A stretch of DNA of 64,000 bases, taken from positions 1 through 64,000 of the forward strand of contig NZ_PGTO01000012.1 of the NCBI RefSeq assembly GCF_003284725.1. The letters run 5' to 3'. This stretch comes from Paramagnetospirillum kuznetsovii (GTDB lineage Bacteria; Pseudomonadota; Alphaproteobacteria; Rhodospirillales; Magnetospirillaceae). The notes under the pieces are model-generated. The model had not been told where the DNA came from, did not search any database, and saw only the letters and a program-made list of their open reading frames with translations. The translations under genes were made by a program, and so were the position numbers. Position 1 is the stretch's first letter. Each line of letters begins with the position of its first letter. Shown piece after piece: positions 16,445 to 24,660 of the stretch.

Positions 16445-18361
16445 ATGACCAATGCATATCAGCAAGCCTACGACAAGTCGCTGAAGGATCCGTCCGCTTT
16501 TTGGGGCGAAGCCGCTTCGGCCGTTCATTGGTACAAGACCTGGGACAAGGTTCTCGACGATTCCAACAAGCCATTTTATCGCTGGTTCGTCGGTGCCGAA
16601 ACCAACACCTGCTACAACGCCGTCGACCGCCATGTGAAGGATGGACGCGGCAAGCAGGCGGCCATCATCTATGACAGCCCGGTCTCCAACACCAGCCGCA
16701 CCATCAGCTATGACGAACTGCTCGACCAGGTGTCGCGTCTGGCTGGCGCCATGGCGGCTTTGGGCGTCGCCAAGGGCGACCGCGTCCTGCTCTACATGCC
16801 CATGATCCCCGAAGCGGTGATCGGTATGCTGGCGACGGCCCGTCTCGGCGCCATCCACTCGGTGGTGTTCGGCGGCTTCGCCCCGTCCGAGCTGGCGGTG
16901 CGCATCAACGACGCCAAGCCCAAGGTCATTCTGTCGGCCTCCTGCGGCATCGAAGGCTCCAAGGTGCTGGCCTACAAGCCCATGCTGGACGAGGCCATCA
17001 ACCTGTCCGATTTCAAGCCGTCCCACACCATCATGGCCCAGCGGCCCCAGGCCAAGGCGGAACTGATCGCCGGACGCGACCTGGATTGGGCCGAGGCCTG
17101 CGCTGGCGCCAAGCCCGCCGATTGCGTGCCGGTGAAGGCCACCGATCCGCTGTATATCCTGTATACCTCCGGCACCACCGGCGCTCCCAAGGGCGTGGTG
17201 CGCGACAATGGCGGCCACATGGTGGCGCTGCTGTGGTCCATGAAATACGTCTACAACATCAAGCCGGGCGAGGTGTTCTGGGCCGCGTCCGACGTGGGCT
17301 GGGTGGTTGGCCATTCCTATATCTGCTATGGCCCGCTGCTGAACGGCTCGACCACCGTCGTCTATGAAGGCAAGCCGGTGGGCACGCCCGATGCGGGCGC
17401 CTTCTGGCGCATGATCAGCCAGTACAAGATCGCCTCGCTGTTCACCGCGCCCACCGCCTTCCGCGCCATCAAGCGCGAAGACCCCAATGCCGAGCTGCTG
17501 AAGAAGTACGACATGTCGTGCATGCGCGCCCTGTTCCTGGCGGGCGAGCGCTCGGACCCCGACACCATCAACTGGGCGGTCAGCAATCTGAAGGTTCCGG
17601 TGGTGGATCACTGGTGGCAGACCGAGACCGGTTGGGCCATCGCCGCCAATTGCCTTGGCTTGCATGAATTCCCCATCAAGCCGGGCTCGCCCACCAAGCC
17701 GGTTCCCGGCTGGGGTCTGGAAGTGCTCGACGAAGGGCATCAGCCCTGCGAAGCGGGCAAGGTCGGCTCGCTGGTGGTTCGCCTGCCGCTGCCTCCCGGC
17801 GCCCTGCTGACCCTGTGGAACGCCGATCAGCGCTGCATCGACAGCTATTATTCGGAATTCCCCGGATGCTACAAGACCGCCGACGCAGGCATGATCGACG
17901 AGGATGGCTACGCCTATGTGATGAGCCGCACCGACGACATCATCAATGTGGCCGGTCACCGCCTGTCCACCGGCGGCATGGAAGAAGTGCTGGCCAGTCA
18001 TCCCGATGTGGCCGAATGCGCCGTCATCGGCGTGGCGGACCAGTTGAAGGGCCAATTGCCGCTGGGCTTCATCTGCCTCAAGGCCGGTGTCACCAAGACC
18101 GATGATCAGGTCATCGCCGAGGTGGTCAAGCTGGTGCGCGAGAAGATCGGCCCGGTGGCCGCCTTCAAGACCTGCACCGTGGTCAAGCGCCTGCCCAAGA
18201 CCCGTTCGGGCAAGATCCTGCGCGGCACCATGCAAAAGATCGCCGATAACCAGGACTTCAAGATGCCTGCGACCATCGACGATCCGGCCATTCTCGAGGA
18301 AATCGAGGAGTCTTTGGAAGGCGTGGGCTACGCCAAGGCCCGCAAGGAATCCGCCGAGTAA
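16445..18361 (+). CDS. prpE: Propionate--CoA ligase (propionyl-CoA synthetase)
   Basis: A 638-residue acyl-CoA synthetase (ANL superfamily) that activates propionate with ATP and CoA through an acyl-adenylate. The P-loop-like YTSGTTGAPKGVVRDNGGH near residue 240, the WWQTETGWAI motif near 390, the hinge segment around YVMSRTDDIINVAGHRLSTG near 500 and the C-terminal lysine in PKTRSGKILRG near 590 are all intact. Length and the phrase GHSYICYGPL fit PrpE rather than acetyl-CoA synthetase. The start is the ATG at 16445; upstream sequence in the frame is not protein-like. It is followed by a strong hairpin and appears to be a single transcription unit. Confidence 0.9.
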   Translation: MTNAYQQAYDKSLKDPSAFWGEAASAVHWYKTWDKVLDDSNKPFYRWFVGAETNTCYNAVDRHVKDGRGKQAAIIYDSPVSNTSRTISYDELLDQVSRLAGAMAALGVAKGDRVLLYMPMIPEAVIGMLATARLGAIHSVVFGGFAPSELAVRINDAKPKVILSASCGIEGSKVLAYKPMLDEAINLSDFKPSHTIMAQRPQAKAELIAGRDLDWAEACAGAKPADCVPVKATDPLYILYTSGTTGAPKGVVRDNGGHMVALLWSMKYVYNIKPGEVFWAASDVGWVVGHSYICYGPLLNGSTTVVYEGKPVGTPDAGAFWRMISQYKIASLFTAPTAFRAIKREDPNAELLKKYDMSCMRALFLAGERSDPDTINWAVSNLKVPVVDHWWQTETGWAIAANCLGLHEFPIKPGSPTKPVPGWGLEVLDEGHQPCEAGKVGSLVVRLPLPPGALLTLWNADQRCIDSYYSEFPGCYKTADAGMIDEDGYAYVMSRTDDIINVAGHRLSTGGMEEVLASHPDVAECAVIGVADQLKGQLPLGFICLKAGVTKTDDQVIAEVVKLVREKIGPVAAFKTCTVVKRLPKTRSGKILRGTMQKIADNQDFKMPATIDDPAILEEIEESLEGVGYAKARKESAE

Positions 18362-18387
18362 ATCTCGACGTTCTTGCGGATACAATG

Positions 18388-18420
18388 CAACGGCCCCCGG
18401 AGATGATCCGGGGGCCGTTG
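18388..18420 (+). terminator. Hairpin terminator after prpE
   Basis: A perfect 13-bp stem (CAACGGCCCCCGG with its complement) with a 7-base loop lies 27 bases after the prpE stop. The following TCATTTC is only weakly T-rich. Confidence 0.6.
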
Positions 18421-18438
18421 TCATTTCATCGGGGGGAC

Positions 18439-18516
18439 AAAAAAACCGCCCACGAATCGCGGGCGGTTTGGAGGCTGCTTAGAGAGGGAGGCCGACCTCC
18501 GGGGAGGTCAACATCT
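18439..18516 (-). ncRNA. Candidate small RNA with CCTCC loops and a strong terminator
   Basis: On the minus strand, a predicted start near 18516 leads into GACCTC-CCCG-GAGGTC, a perfect 6-bp hairpin, then two more CCTCC tracts. The stem AAACCGCCC/GGGCGGTTT (18469-18461 with 18451-18443) is followed by seven T. That is a textbook intrinsic terminator with no minus-strand protein gene to serve. CCUCC-rich (anti-Shine-Dalgarno) hairpin RNAs are common in alphaproteobacteria. The length would be about 78 nt. A 79-codon open frame on this strand lacks a ribosome site and sensible composition. Confidence 0.5.
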
Positions 18517-18522
18517 GGAATA

Positions 18523-18551
18523 AGACTAACAAGCGCCATAAGGCGCGTCAA
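18523..18551 (-). promoter_or_regulatory. Promoter for the candidate small RNA
   Basis: On the minus strand TTGACG (18551-18546) and TAGTCT (18528-18523) are separated by exactly 17 bases. The predicted start lies seven bases further on. The spacer itself contains the inverted repeat GCGCCTTATGGCGC. Confidence 0.5.
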
Positions 18552-18689
18552 TCCCAATTTTTGTGCGTCGCAAAAACATGGCTGGGGACTCCGCTGCCAT
18601 CTGCCACGCCGACCGGACGGGCAAAATCCATACATGGTTGCGGCGAGACCTGATATCATCCGCACCGTTTAGGAGCGGGGGCTTAAGCG

Positions 18690-19322
18690 ATGGCGTTGGA
18701 GCTTTGGCAGGCGACGGGGTTCCTGGCGGCGGCGGTGGCCGTCACCGTGTCGCCCGGTCCCGACAACATGATGATTCTCAGTCTTGGGATCGCGCGCGGC
18801 CGTCGCCAGGGGATGGCGTTCGGCCTTGGCTGCGCCTTGGGTTGCCTGTCGCATACCGCCCTTGCGGCGCTGGGCGTCAGTGCGTTGATCGCGGCCTCGG
18901 CTTGGGCGTTCATGGGCTTGAAGATCTGCGGCGGCGTCTATCTGGTCTGGCTGGGCGTCCAGGCGGTGCGCAGCCGCGGCGGCATCACTCTCTCGGCCGA
19001 GTCGGCGGTATCCCCGGAGGGGCTGTCGTCATTGTTCGCCAAGGGACTGGTGGCCAATGCGATCAATCCCAAGGTGGTGCTTTTCTTTCTGGCCTTTCTT
19101 CCGCAATTCGTGTCGGTGGAACATGGCGGGGTGGCCTGGCAGACCGCCCAGTTGGGCGCGCTGTTCACCGTCCAGGCGGTTCTGCTGTTCGGCGCCATCG
19201 GGTATTTCTCGGGCTGGGTCGGCCAGGCGTTCAATCGTTCGCCCCGGACGGGCACTTGGTTGGACCGCATCGCCGGTGGCATCTTCATCGGTCTGGGTAT
19301 CAAGCTGATGGCGACTCCGTGA
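18690..19322 (+). CDS. LysE/RhtB-family amino-acid exporter
   Basis: A 210-residue, six-helix inner-membrane exporter. The family signature SPGPDNMMILSLGIARGRRQG (in two parts) lies near residue 22, followed by GLGCALGCLSHT, GVYLVWLG and FAKGLVANAINPKVVLFFLAFLPQF in sequence. Substrates in the family are amino acids or homoserine lactones, and none can be assigned here. Its stop overlaps the GTG start of the histidine kinase gene (GTGA), so exporter and kinase are translated together. Confidence 0.85.
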   Translation: MALELWQATGFLAAAVAVTVSPGPDNMMILSLGIARGRRQGMAFGLGCALGCLSHTALAALGVSALIAASAWAFMGLKICGGVYLVWLGVQAVRSRGGITLSAESAVSPEGLSSLFAKGLVANAINPKVVLFFLAFLPQFVSVEHGGVAWQTAQLGALFTVQAVLLFGAIGYFSGWVGQAFNRSPRTGTWLDRIAGGIFIGLGIKLMATP

Positions 19323-20794
19323 GCGCATCGGGCCTTCGAACGCCGAAGCTACGGCGCGGCATCGGCTGGCGCTTGTTGCTGTCCATCATGCTGTTCAGCT
19401 CGGTGGTGACGCTGGTGCTGACCGTGGCGCAACTCTATCTGGACTACCGAACCGAAGTCGGAGAGATCCGCGACCGCTTCGAGGAGATCGGCAAAAGCTA
19501 TCTTGGCAGTCTGGGAGGCAGCCTGTGGAGCCTGGACGTCGACCAGATCCAGTTGCTCATCAACGGCATCAAGCATCTGCCCGACATTCAGTTCGTCGAG
19601 GTCCGCGAAATCGGCCGCGGCAATCAGCGCCAGGTGGTGGTGAGCGCCGGGGAGCGGGGGGCGGAGAGCCTCATCAGCCGTGACTACCCGATTCTGTATT
19701 CCTCCGAAAAGGATCAAGCGGAACCCGAGGCCATCGGTCAACTGCATATCGAGGCCTCCCTGAGCGGCGTCTATGGCAGGATCGCCGACCGGGCCACGGC
19801 TATCCTGGTCAGCCAGGGGGTAAAGACCTTTCTGGTGTCGTCCTTTACCCTGTTCATCGTCCATCGGCTGGTGACCCGCCACCTCGTGTTTCTCAGCGGC
19901 TTTCTGCGTGGCTATCGCCTTGGGGCGCCGGACACGTCGGTGCGATTGCCCCGTTCCGCGCCCAATCCCGCTGACGAGCTTGACGACATGACGGCGGCGC
20001 TGAACGCCATGTCGACCAGTCTGGCCGCCAGCGTGAGCGAGCGAGAACTGGCGCTGCGGCAGCTTCGACTGCAGGAAACGGCGCTCGATCGCGCCTATCG
20101 CCATTTCACCACCCAGGAAACCGCCGCCAAGCTCGCCCATGAGATCAAGCAGCCGCTGGCCTGTGTCTCGACCTATGTGCAGGGCCTTCAGGCACAGATC
20201 GGCGCCGATGCCCTGAACACCGGCGAGCTGCCTGTCCTGATGGAGCGAATCGCGCGCGAGGTGAAGCGCGTCCTGGAAATTATCGCGGCGACCCAGTCGC
20301 GCATCACCTCTCCCACCGGTGCCAGCGAACCTCTTCGAATCGCGGAGGTTCTTCTCGATGTCTTGCCGTTGCTGCGCCAGATTTGCGATGACAGCTCGGT
20401 CCGGGCGCATATGGACCTGTCTGGGGCGGCCTCGGTGGTCATGGGCAATTCGCCCTCCATTCAGCAGGTTGCGGTCAATCTGGTGCGCAATGCCTGCGAA
20501 GCCATGGTGCAGATGCCACCGCGACAAAGAAGCATGCGATTGACCCTGGCTGAAACCAATTCGAGAATAGGCTTCACCGTCCAAGATACCGGCCCGGGGT
20601 TTTCGCCGGAGATCGTCAAGACCGGACATGCCCTATTTGCGTCCCGCAAGATCAAGGGCAGCGGCTTTGGTCTTCCCATCGCCAACGCCATCATGAGCGC
20701 GCATGGCGGGAGTCTGGAAATCGCAAATGACGAAAGTGGTGGAGCCAGAGTAACATGCTGGTTGCCGAAGTCGGCGTCTGGCGGAGTAGACTGA
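19319..20794 (+). CDS. Membrane sensor histidine kinase coupled to a LysE exporter
   Basis: A 491-residue kinase starting at a GTG that overlaps the exporter stop. It has transmembrane helices near residues 20-42 and 165-185, with a periplasmic sensor of about 120 residues between them. A HAMP-like linker follows, then HisKA with the phosphoacceptor in AHEIKQPLACVSTYV near 280, and HATPase with NLVRNACEAM, DTGPGFSPE and GSGFGLPIA. H-boxes of the HEIKQPL type are typical of FixL/TodS-like kinases that pair with FixJ-type regulators, and one follows directly. The signal is unknown; coupling with the exporter suggests it senses something related to that transport. Confidence 0.85.
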   Translation: MSASGLRTPKLRRGIGWRLLLSIMLFSSVVTLVLTVAQLYLDYRTEVGEIRDRFEEIGKSYLGSLGGSLWSLDVDQIQLLINGIKHLPDIQFVEVREIGRGNQRQVVVSAGERGAESLISRDYPILYSSEKDQAEPEAIGQLHIEASLSGVYGRIADRATAILVSQGVKTFLVSSFTLFIVHRLVTRHLVFLSGFLRGYRLGAPDTSVRLPRSAPNPADELDDMTAALNAMSTSLAASVSERELALRQLRLQETALDRAYRHFTTQETAAKLAHEIKQPLACVSTYVQGLQAQIGADALNTGELPVLMERIAREVKRVLEIIAATQSRITSPTGASEPLRIAEVLLDVLPLLRQICDDSSVRAHMDLSGAASVVMGNSPSIQQVAVNLVRNACEAMVQMPPRQRSMRLTLAETNSRIGFTVQDTGPGFSPEIVKTGHALFASRKIKGSGFGLPIANAIMSAHGGSLEIANDESGGARVTCWLPKSASGGVD

Positions 20795-20795
20795 T

Positions 20796-21425
20796 TTGCC
20801 GTTCACCGTGGCCCTGGTCGATGATGATTCTGGTTTCCGCGAGGCGCTTCAATGGCTGCTGACATCGTCCGGCTATGACGTTCGCAGCTATGAGTCGTTG
20901 GGTCTATTTGTTCACGGCCATGATCCAACCCTGGTGGGGTGCTCGCTGATTGATTTGCGGCTGGGCGAGGACAATGGCATCGAGGCGTTGAAGGCGGCTC
21001 GCATGCAAGGCCATGACGCGCCGGCCCTGATCATTTCGGCCTATGGCGACATTCCCACCGCCGTGTTGGCGGTTCAATTGGGTGCCCATGGGTTTTTGGA
21101 AAAGCCGACCGACAACGACAAATTATTGACGGCGGTGGCGGAGGCTTGTGGACGTCACGTCGCCATTCGGCGGACGTATGGCATGGCGATTGACGCCATT
21201 CGCAAGTATCAGCGGCTCACCGAACGGGAGGCCGACGTCTATTGGCTGCTGGTCGGCGGGGCGGCGACGAAGGAGTTCGCGGCTCGGCTGCACATTAGTA
21301 CACGTACAGCGGAAACACATAGGGGAAGAGTATTCGAAAAAATGGAAGCGGCAGGGCTGGATGATCTTGTCCTTTCATCCTTTCATATCAAGCTATTATT
21401 CGGGCCATCCGAGGGCGTAGTCTAG
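20796..21425 (+). CDS. FixJ/NarL-type response regulator
   Basis: A 209-residue two-domain regulator. The N-terminal receiver has acidic residues in ALVDDDSGF, the phosphorylated Asp in LIDLRLGEDNG (near 53) and Lys in LEKPTD (near 104). The C-terminal LuxR-type HTH (about 140-200) has LTEREADVYWLLVGG and STRTAETHRGRVFEKM. The start is a TTG one base after the kinase stop, with a GGAG upstream; a GTG at 20808 would lose the beta-1 strand. It is surely the partner of the preceding kinase. Its targets could include the lysE promoter, which I cannot verify. Confidence 0.85.
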   Translation: MPFTVALVDDDSGFREALQWLLTSSGYDVRSYESLGLFVHGHDPTLVGCSLIDLRLGEDNGIEALKAARMQGHDAPALIISAYGDIPTAVLAVQLGAHGFLEKPTDNDKLLTAVAEACGRHVAIRRTYGMAIDAIRKYQRLTEREADVYWLLVGGAATKEFAARLHISTRTAETHRGRVFEKMEAAGLDDLVLSSFHIKLLFGPSEGVV

Positions 21426-21527
21426 ACAGGTTCGAAATTTCCCTGCTGGCGGAATCAGGCCATGCTTTCAGCTTGGACAGCGCATTCAGTTGTAATCGGA
21501 TTAGACGTGACATCTGATGCTTATCCT

Positions 21528-21595
21528 CTATTTATAAATAGTCGGAAATAGGCGATATAACTCTTGATTGGGCCGTATGCGTAGTTTCTACGCAT
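21528..21595. promoter_or_regulatory. Two palindromes upstream of the XRE regulator gene
   Basis: CTATTTATAAATAG (21528-21541) is a perfect 14-bp palindrome, and ATGCGTAGTTTCTACGCAT (21577-21595) has two 8-bp arms around TTT. Both lie in the roughly 230-bp A/T-rich gap before the XRE gene and look like operator sites, the second possibly for autoregulation. The earlier part of the gap (21426-21527) shows nothing. Confidence 0.5.
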
Positions 21596-21653
21596 CTTCA
21601 CCAAACTTCGCGAGTGCTACGATCCACAAGATCGCAGATTCCGGAGGTTGGGA

Positions 21654-22097
21654 ATGATCGTCGAGCAGATTTTGACGTCCGAGGCACCGCGGAAGCGGGG
21701 GCGTAGCACGAGCGAAGGGCCCAATCCGACCGATATCCATGTGGGTGAGCGCACGCGCCTGCGGCGGCTGGAATTGGGGATGAACCAGACGGAGCTTGGT
21801 CGCGCGGTGGGACTGACCCTTCAACAGATTCAGAAATACGAGCGCGGCATCAATCGGGTGTCCAGTTCTCGGCTGTTCGATCTGTCACGGGCTCTGCATG
21901 TGTCAGTATCCTACTTCTTCGAGGGACTGGAGAACTCCCGTAGCGCTCAGTTGGACGAACTGGTGAGCGGCGAGGTGGAAGATCCGTCCCTGCGCTACGA
22001 GACCCGCGAACTGGTGCGCGCCTATTACGGCATCAGCGATCCCATTCTGCGTTCGAAGGTGTGGGATCTGGCCATGGCCCTGGCTCCATCGGCCTGA
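21654..22097 (+). CDS. XRE-family transcriptional regulator
   Basis: A 147-residue DNA-binding protein. The Cro/C1-type HTH is at about residues 30-85 (GERTRLRRLELGMNQTELGRAVG, read as two helices, then IQKYERGINRVSSSRLFDLSRAL). A C-terminal segment (VSYFFEGLEN onward) ends in RAYYGISDP. This layout is common in alphaproteobacterial regulators with a roughly 60-residue tail after the HTH. A GGAGG at 21643-21647 sets the ATG at 21654 as start. Single gene, with candidate operators just upstream. Its target genes are unknown. Confidence 0.8.
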   Translation: MIVEQILTSEAPRKRGRSTSEGPNPTDIHVGERTRLRRLELGMNQTELGRAVGLTLQQIQKYERGINRVSSSRLFDLSRALHVSVSYFFEGLENSRSAQLDELVSGEVEDPSLRYETRELVRAYYGISDPILRSKVWDLAMALAPSA

Positions 22098-22127
22098 CAG
22101 GCAGCGGAATAGGGCCTTGTCGCCATC

Positions 22128-22184
22128 GTCATTCCCGCGAAAGCGGGACTCTAATCCCCGAAATCCCGCCTTCGCGGGGCGGAC
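22128..22184. repeat. Short palindromic repeat between convergent genes (family A)
   Basis: It begins GTCATTCCCGCGAAAGC and ends with a CCCGCCTTCGCGGGG hairpin. The same family occurs at 37728-37812. Both copies separate convergent gene pairs, where they could stop transcription from both sides. Confidence 0.65.
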
Positions 22185-22185
22185 A

Positions 22186-23220
22186 CTAACTCTCCAGCGA
22201 CAGCACGCCGTTCAGTAGTTCTTCCACCGCCTGGCGGCTGAGGTCGCGGGTGATGAAGACGATGCGGGTGCGGTGATCGTCGTCGGGCCAGGACGGCAGC
22301 GGCGCGGGCGGATGAAACACGTGCTGCACGCCGTGAATGGCCAGCGGCATGTCGGTTTCCTGCGCGTTGACGATTCCCTTGATGCGCAGCAGATTCTCGC
22401 CCTTGGACGAGATCATCAGCTCCAACGCGAATCCCAGCGCCGCCCAGGATACCGGCTTGGTGGCGGTGAACACGAATGACTGGATATGGGCGTCGTGGCG
22501 GTTGGGGTCGTGGTCGTGATGCTGATGGCCGAACCGTTCGGCGTCATGGGCGCGGTAGGCTTCCTCGTTGAGCCAGCGGGCCACGTCGGGAATCTTTGAG
22601 TCCTTGTTGAACAGCCCGGCATCGAGAATATCGGCGGGGTTCACCCGTCCCATGGCCGCCGGAATGATGGGGGCGGCCGGATTGAGGCGGCGCAGGCGTG
22701 CCCGCAACACTTCCACCAGGGTGGGATCGGCGAGATCGGCCTTGGTCAGGATCAGGCGGTCGGCGATGGCGGCCTGCTTGACCGCCTCGGGCTGGGCATT
22801 CAGGGTCCGCTCGCCGCAGGTGGCGTCCACGGTGGTGACGATGCCGTCCAGCTTGTAGCGGCTGGAAATCAGCGGGTCGGTCATCAGGGTGTGGATGATG
22901 GGGGCGGGGTCGGCCAGACCGGTGGTTTCGATCACCACCCTGGAAAACTCCGGGACATCGCCCTTGACCCGTTTGATGAACAGGTCGCGCATGCCTTCCA
23001 CCAGATCACCGCGAATGGTGCAGCACAGGCAGCCCGATTGCAGCAGTACCACGTCCTCGGCCACTTGGCGCACCAGCAGGTGGTCCAGCCCCACCGAGCC
23101 GAATTCGTTGATCAGCACGGCGGTGTCGGCCAGTCCGGGCTGGGCCAGCAGATGGTTGAGCAAGGTGGTCTTACCGCTGCCGAGAAAGCCGGTCAGCACT
23201 GTTACCGGTATGAGGCTCAT
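22186..23220 (-). CDS. COG0523 (CobW/YeiR-type) GTPase, candidate zinc metallochaperone
   Basis: A 344-residue G3E-family GTPase. Walker A GFLGSGKTT is at residues 11-19, the metal-binding CLCC (Cys64, 66, 67) follows, and a His-rich loop (HQHHDHDPNRHDAH) sits near residue 240. COG0523 proteins insert or traffic metals, often zinc, and many are Zur-regulated. The ATG at 23220 overlaps the hisI stop (ATGA), and hisI follows znuA by only 43 bases. The three genes therefore look like one zinc-starvation transcript starting at the Zur box. Its client could be HisI; that is an inference. Confidence 0.85.
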   Translation of the reverse strand: MSLIPVTVLTGFLGSGKTTLLNHLLAQPGLADTAVLINEFGSVGLDHLLVRQVAEDVVLLQSGCLCCTIRGDLVEGMRDLFIKRVKGDVPEFSRVVIETTGLADPAPIIHTLMTDPLISSRYKLDGIVTTVDATCGERTLNAQPEAVKQAAIADRLILTKADLADPTLVEVLRARLRRLNPAAPIIPAAMGRVNPADILDAGLFNKDSKIPDVARWLNEEAYRAHDAERFGHQHHDHDPNRHDAHIQSFVFTATKPVSWAALGFALELMISSKGENLLRIKGIVNAQETDMPLAIHGVQHVFHPPAPLPSWPDDDHRTRIVFITRDLSRQAVEELLNGVLSLES

Positions 23221-23615
23221 TTCTTGTAAAGCTCTTCCGGGGCGATCAAGACTTTCTCCACCTCCACCAACCCTTCGGTGCGGGCGGCGGTGTAAAAGCA
23301 GGTTCGGCGCCCGGTGTGGCAGGCGACGCCGTCCTGATCCACCTTCAGCAAGATGGTGTCGCCGTCGCAGTCGATCAGCAGCTCCTTCAGGCGCTGCTGC
23401 TGGCCCGAGGTTTCGCCCTTGCGCCACAACCCCTTGCGCGAGCGCGACCAATAGCAGACACGGCCGCTGGCCAGGGTCTCGGCCACCGCCTCGCGGTTCA
23501 TCCAGGCCATCATCAGCACCTCGCCGGTGTCGAACTGCTGGGCGATGGCGGGCACCAGTCCATCGGCGTTGAAGCTGATGGATTCAAGGGCGGCGGCGGG
23601 ATCGATAGGGGGCAT
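23217..23615 (-). CDS. hisI: Phosphoribosyl-AMP cyclohydrolase (zinc enzyme)
   Basis: A 132-residue HisI without a fused HisE domain. It carries out step three of histidine synthesis, opening the purine ring of PR-AMP. The metal sites are visible: DCDGDTILLKVDQDG (Asp ligands for Mg) and the zinc cysteines in LLIDC, ACHTGRRTC. The family entry motif WMNREAVAETLASGRVCYWSRSRKGLW (split here) is intact. A GAGGA ribosome site precedes the ATG. Its position between znuA and the COG0523 gene, rather than with other his genes, is unusual and suggests a zinc-regulated copy. Confidence 0.9.
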   Translation of the reverse strand: MPPIDPAAALESISFNADGLVPAIAQQFDTGEVLMMAWMNREAVAETLASGRVCYWSRSRKGLWRKGETSGQQQRLKELLIDCDGDTILLKVDQDGVACHTGRRTCFYTAARTEGLVEVEKVLIAPEELYKK

Positions 23616-23658
23616 GATGGATCCTCGGCAAAATCATTCCTCTCATATAGAGCATCGC

Positions 23659-24594
23659 TCAGCGGCCGGAAAGGCAATCGGCGAGGGCCGTGCCCAGTCC
23701 ATTCATCAGCGCGAAATAAGCGTCGGGTCCGGGATCGAGCATGGTTCCTTCCGGGTCCAATTGACCGACGCCCACATTGGCGCTATCGGCCAAGGTTCGG
23801 GCGGCCGCCTCGCCGAAGCGGGGTTCGCGAAAGACGCAGGACGCCTTGGCCGCCTTGAGGCGATCACGCAATGCCGCCAGCCGTTTTGCCCCCAACGGGC
23901 GCTCTGGGTCGACCGTCATGGCCCCGGCGGGGGACAGGCCGTAGCGCTTCTCGAAATACTGATGGGCGTCGTGGAACACCACATAAGGCTTGGCGGCCAA
24001 CGGCGCCAGCCGCGCCTTCAGATCGTCGTCGAGCTTGGCGAGGCGGCCCTTGGTATCGGCGGCGTTGCTGGCATAGGTGGCGGCACGGGACGGGTCCAAG
24101 GTCTTCAGGCGTTCGGCGACGGCATCCACCAGACGGGCGGCGTTGTCGGGGTCCAGCCACAGATGCCCATCGGTCTCGTCGTGGTCCTCCTTGGCATGCT
24201 GGCCGGGGCCGTGGTGTTCGCCGCCGTGATCATGGGCCTCCCAGACGCCGCCCTCGCGGGTTTCCAGCAGGGTCATGCCGGGAATCTCCTGCATGGACAG
24301 TCGGTCCTTATTCTTTGCCATGGCACCATTCAGCCATGTCTCGAAATCCTTGCCGACCCAGACCACCAGGGCGGCCTTTTCCATGGCTCGGCGATTGGAT
24401 GGCTTCATGGCATAGCCATGGGGCGAACTGTTGCCCGAGACGATCAATCCCGGCTCGGCGACTCCTTTCATGACCGAGGCCACCAGTCCGTGCAGCGGTT
24501 TGATGCTGACCAGGACGGCGGGGGGCTCGGCCGCGAGGGCGGGAGTGGCCAGCAGCAGGCTCGTGAGGGCCATGGTCTTCAGGGACTTTCGCAT
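23659..24594 (-). CDS. znuA: ZnuA zinc-binding protein of the ZnuABC importer
   Basis: A 311-residue periplasmic zinc-binding protein. The signal peptide ends in PALAAE near residue 23. Zinc ligands fit His in KPLHGLVASVM, His in DGHLWLDPDNA and His in FHDAHQYFEKRYG. A His/Asp/Glu-rich loop (near residues 110-135) between the first two is typical of ZnuA. A GGAG ribosome site favours the ATG at 24594 over 24612. It is divergent from zur across the Zur box and is probably the first gene of znuA-hisI-COG0523. Confidence 0.9.
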   Translation of the reverse strand: MRKSLKTMALTSLLLATPALAAEPPAVLVSIKPLHGLVASVMKGVAEPGLIVSGNSSPHGYAMKPSNRRAMEKAALVVWVGKDFETWLNGAMAKNKDRLSMQEIPGMTLLETREGGVWEAHDHGGEHHGPGQHAKEDHDETDGHLWLDPDNAARLVDAVAERLKTLDPSRAATYASNAADTKGRLAKLDDDLKARLAPLAAKPYVVFHDAHQYFEKRYGLSPAGAMTVDPERPLGAKRLAALRDRLKAAKASCVFREPRFGEAAARTLADSANVGVGQLDPEGTMLDPGPDAYFALMNGLGTALADCLSGR

Positions 24595-24628
24595 TGATCG
24601 GCTCCATGGCATGATGGTGAGACCGATA

Positions 24629-24643
24629 TGTTATAATGTAACA
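24629..24643. promoter_or_regulatory. Zur operator
   Basis: TGTTATAATGTAACA is a near-perfect palindrome matching the core of proteobacterial Zur boxes. It sits in the 66-bp gap between divergent znuA and zur, so one site can repress both znuA-hisI-COG0523 and zur-znuC-znuB when zinc is sufficient. Confidence 0.85.
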
Positions 24644-24660
24644 GGCGCTGGATTCCAAGC

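Noticed and set aside
16397-18424. A 675-codon minus-strand frame opposite prpE
   Set aside because: It is long only because of codon bias in prpE; no ribosome site and no protein-like pattern.
18426-18665. A 79-residue protein on the minus strand after prpE
   Set aside because: No ribosome site; the strand instead shows a promoter, hairpins and a terminator that fit a small RNA, and the frame runs through the terminator.
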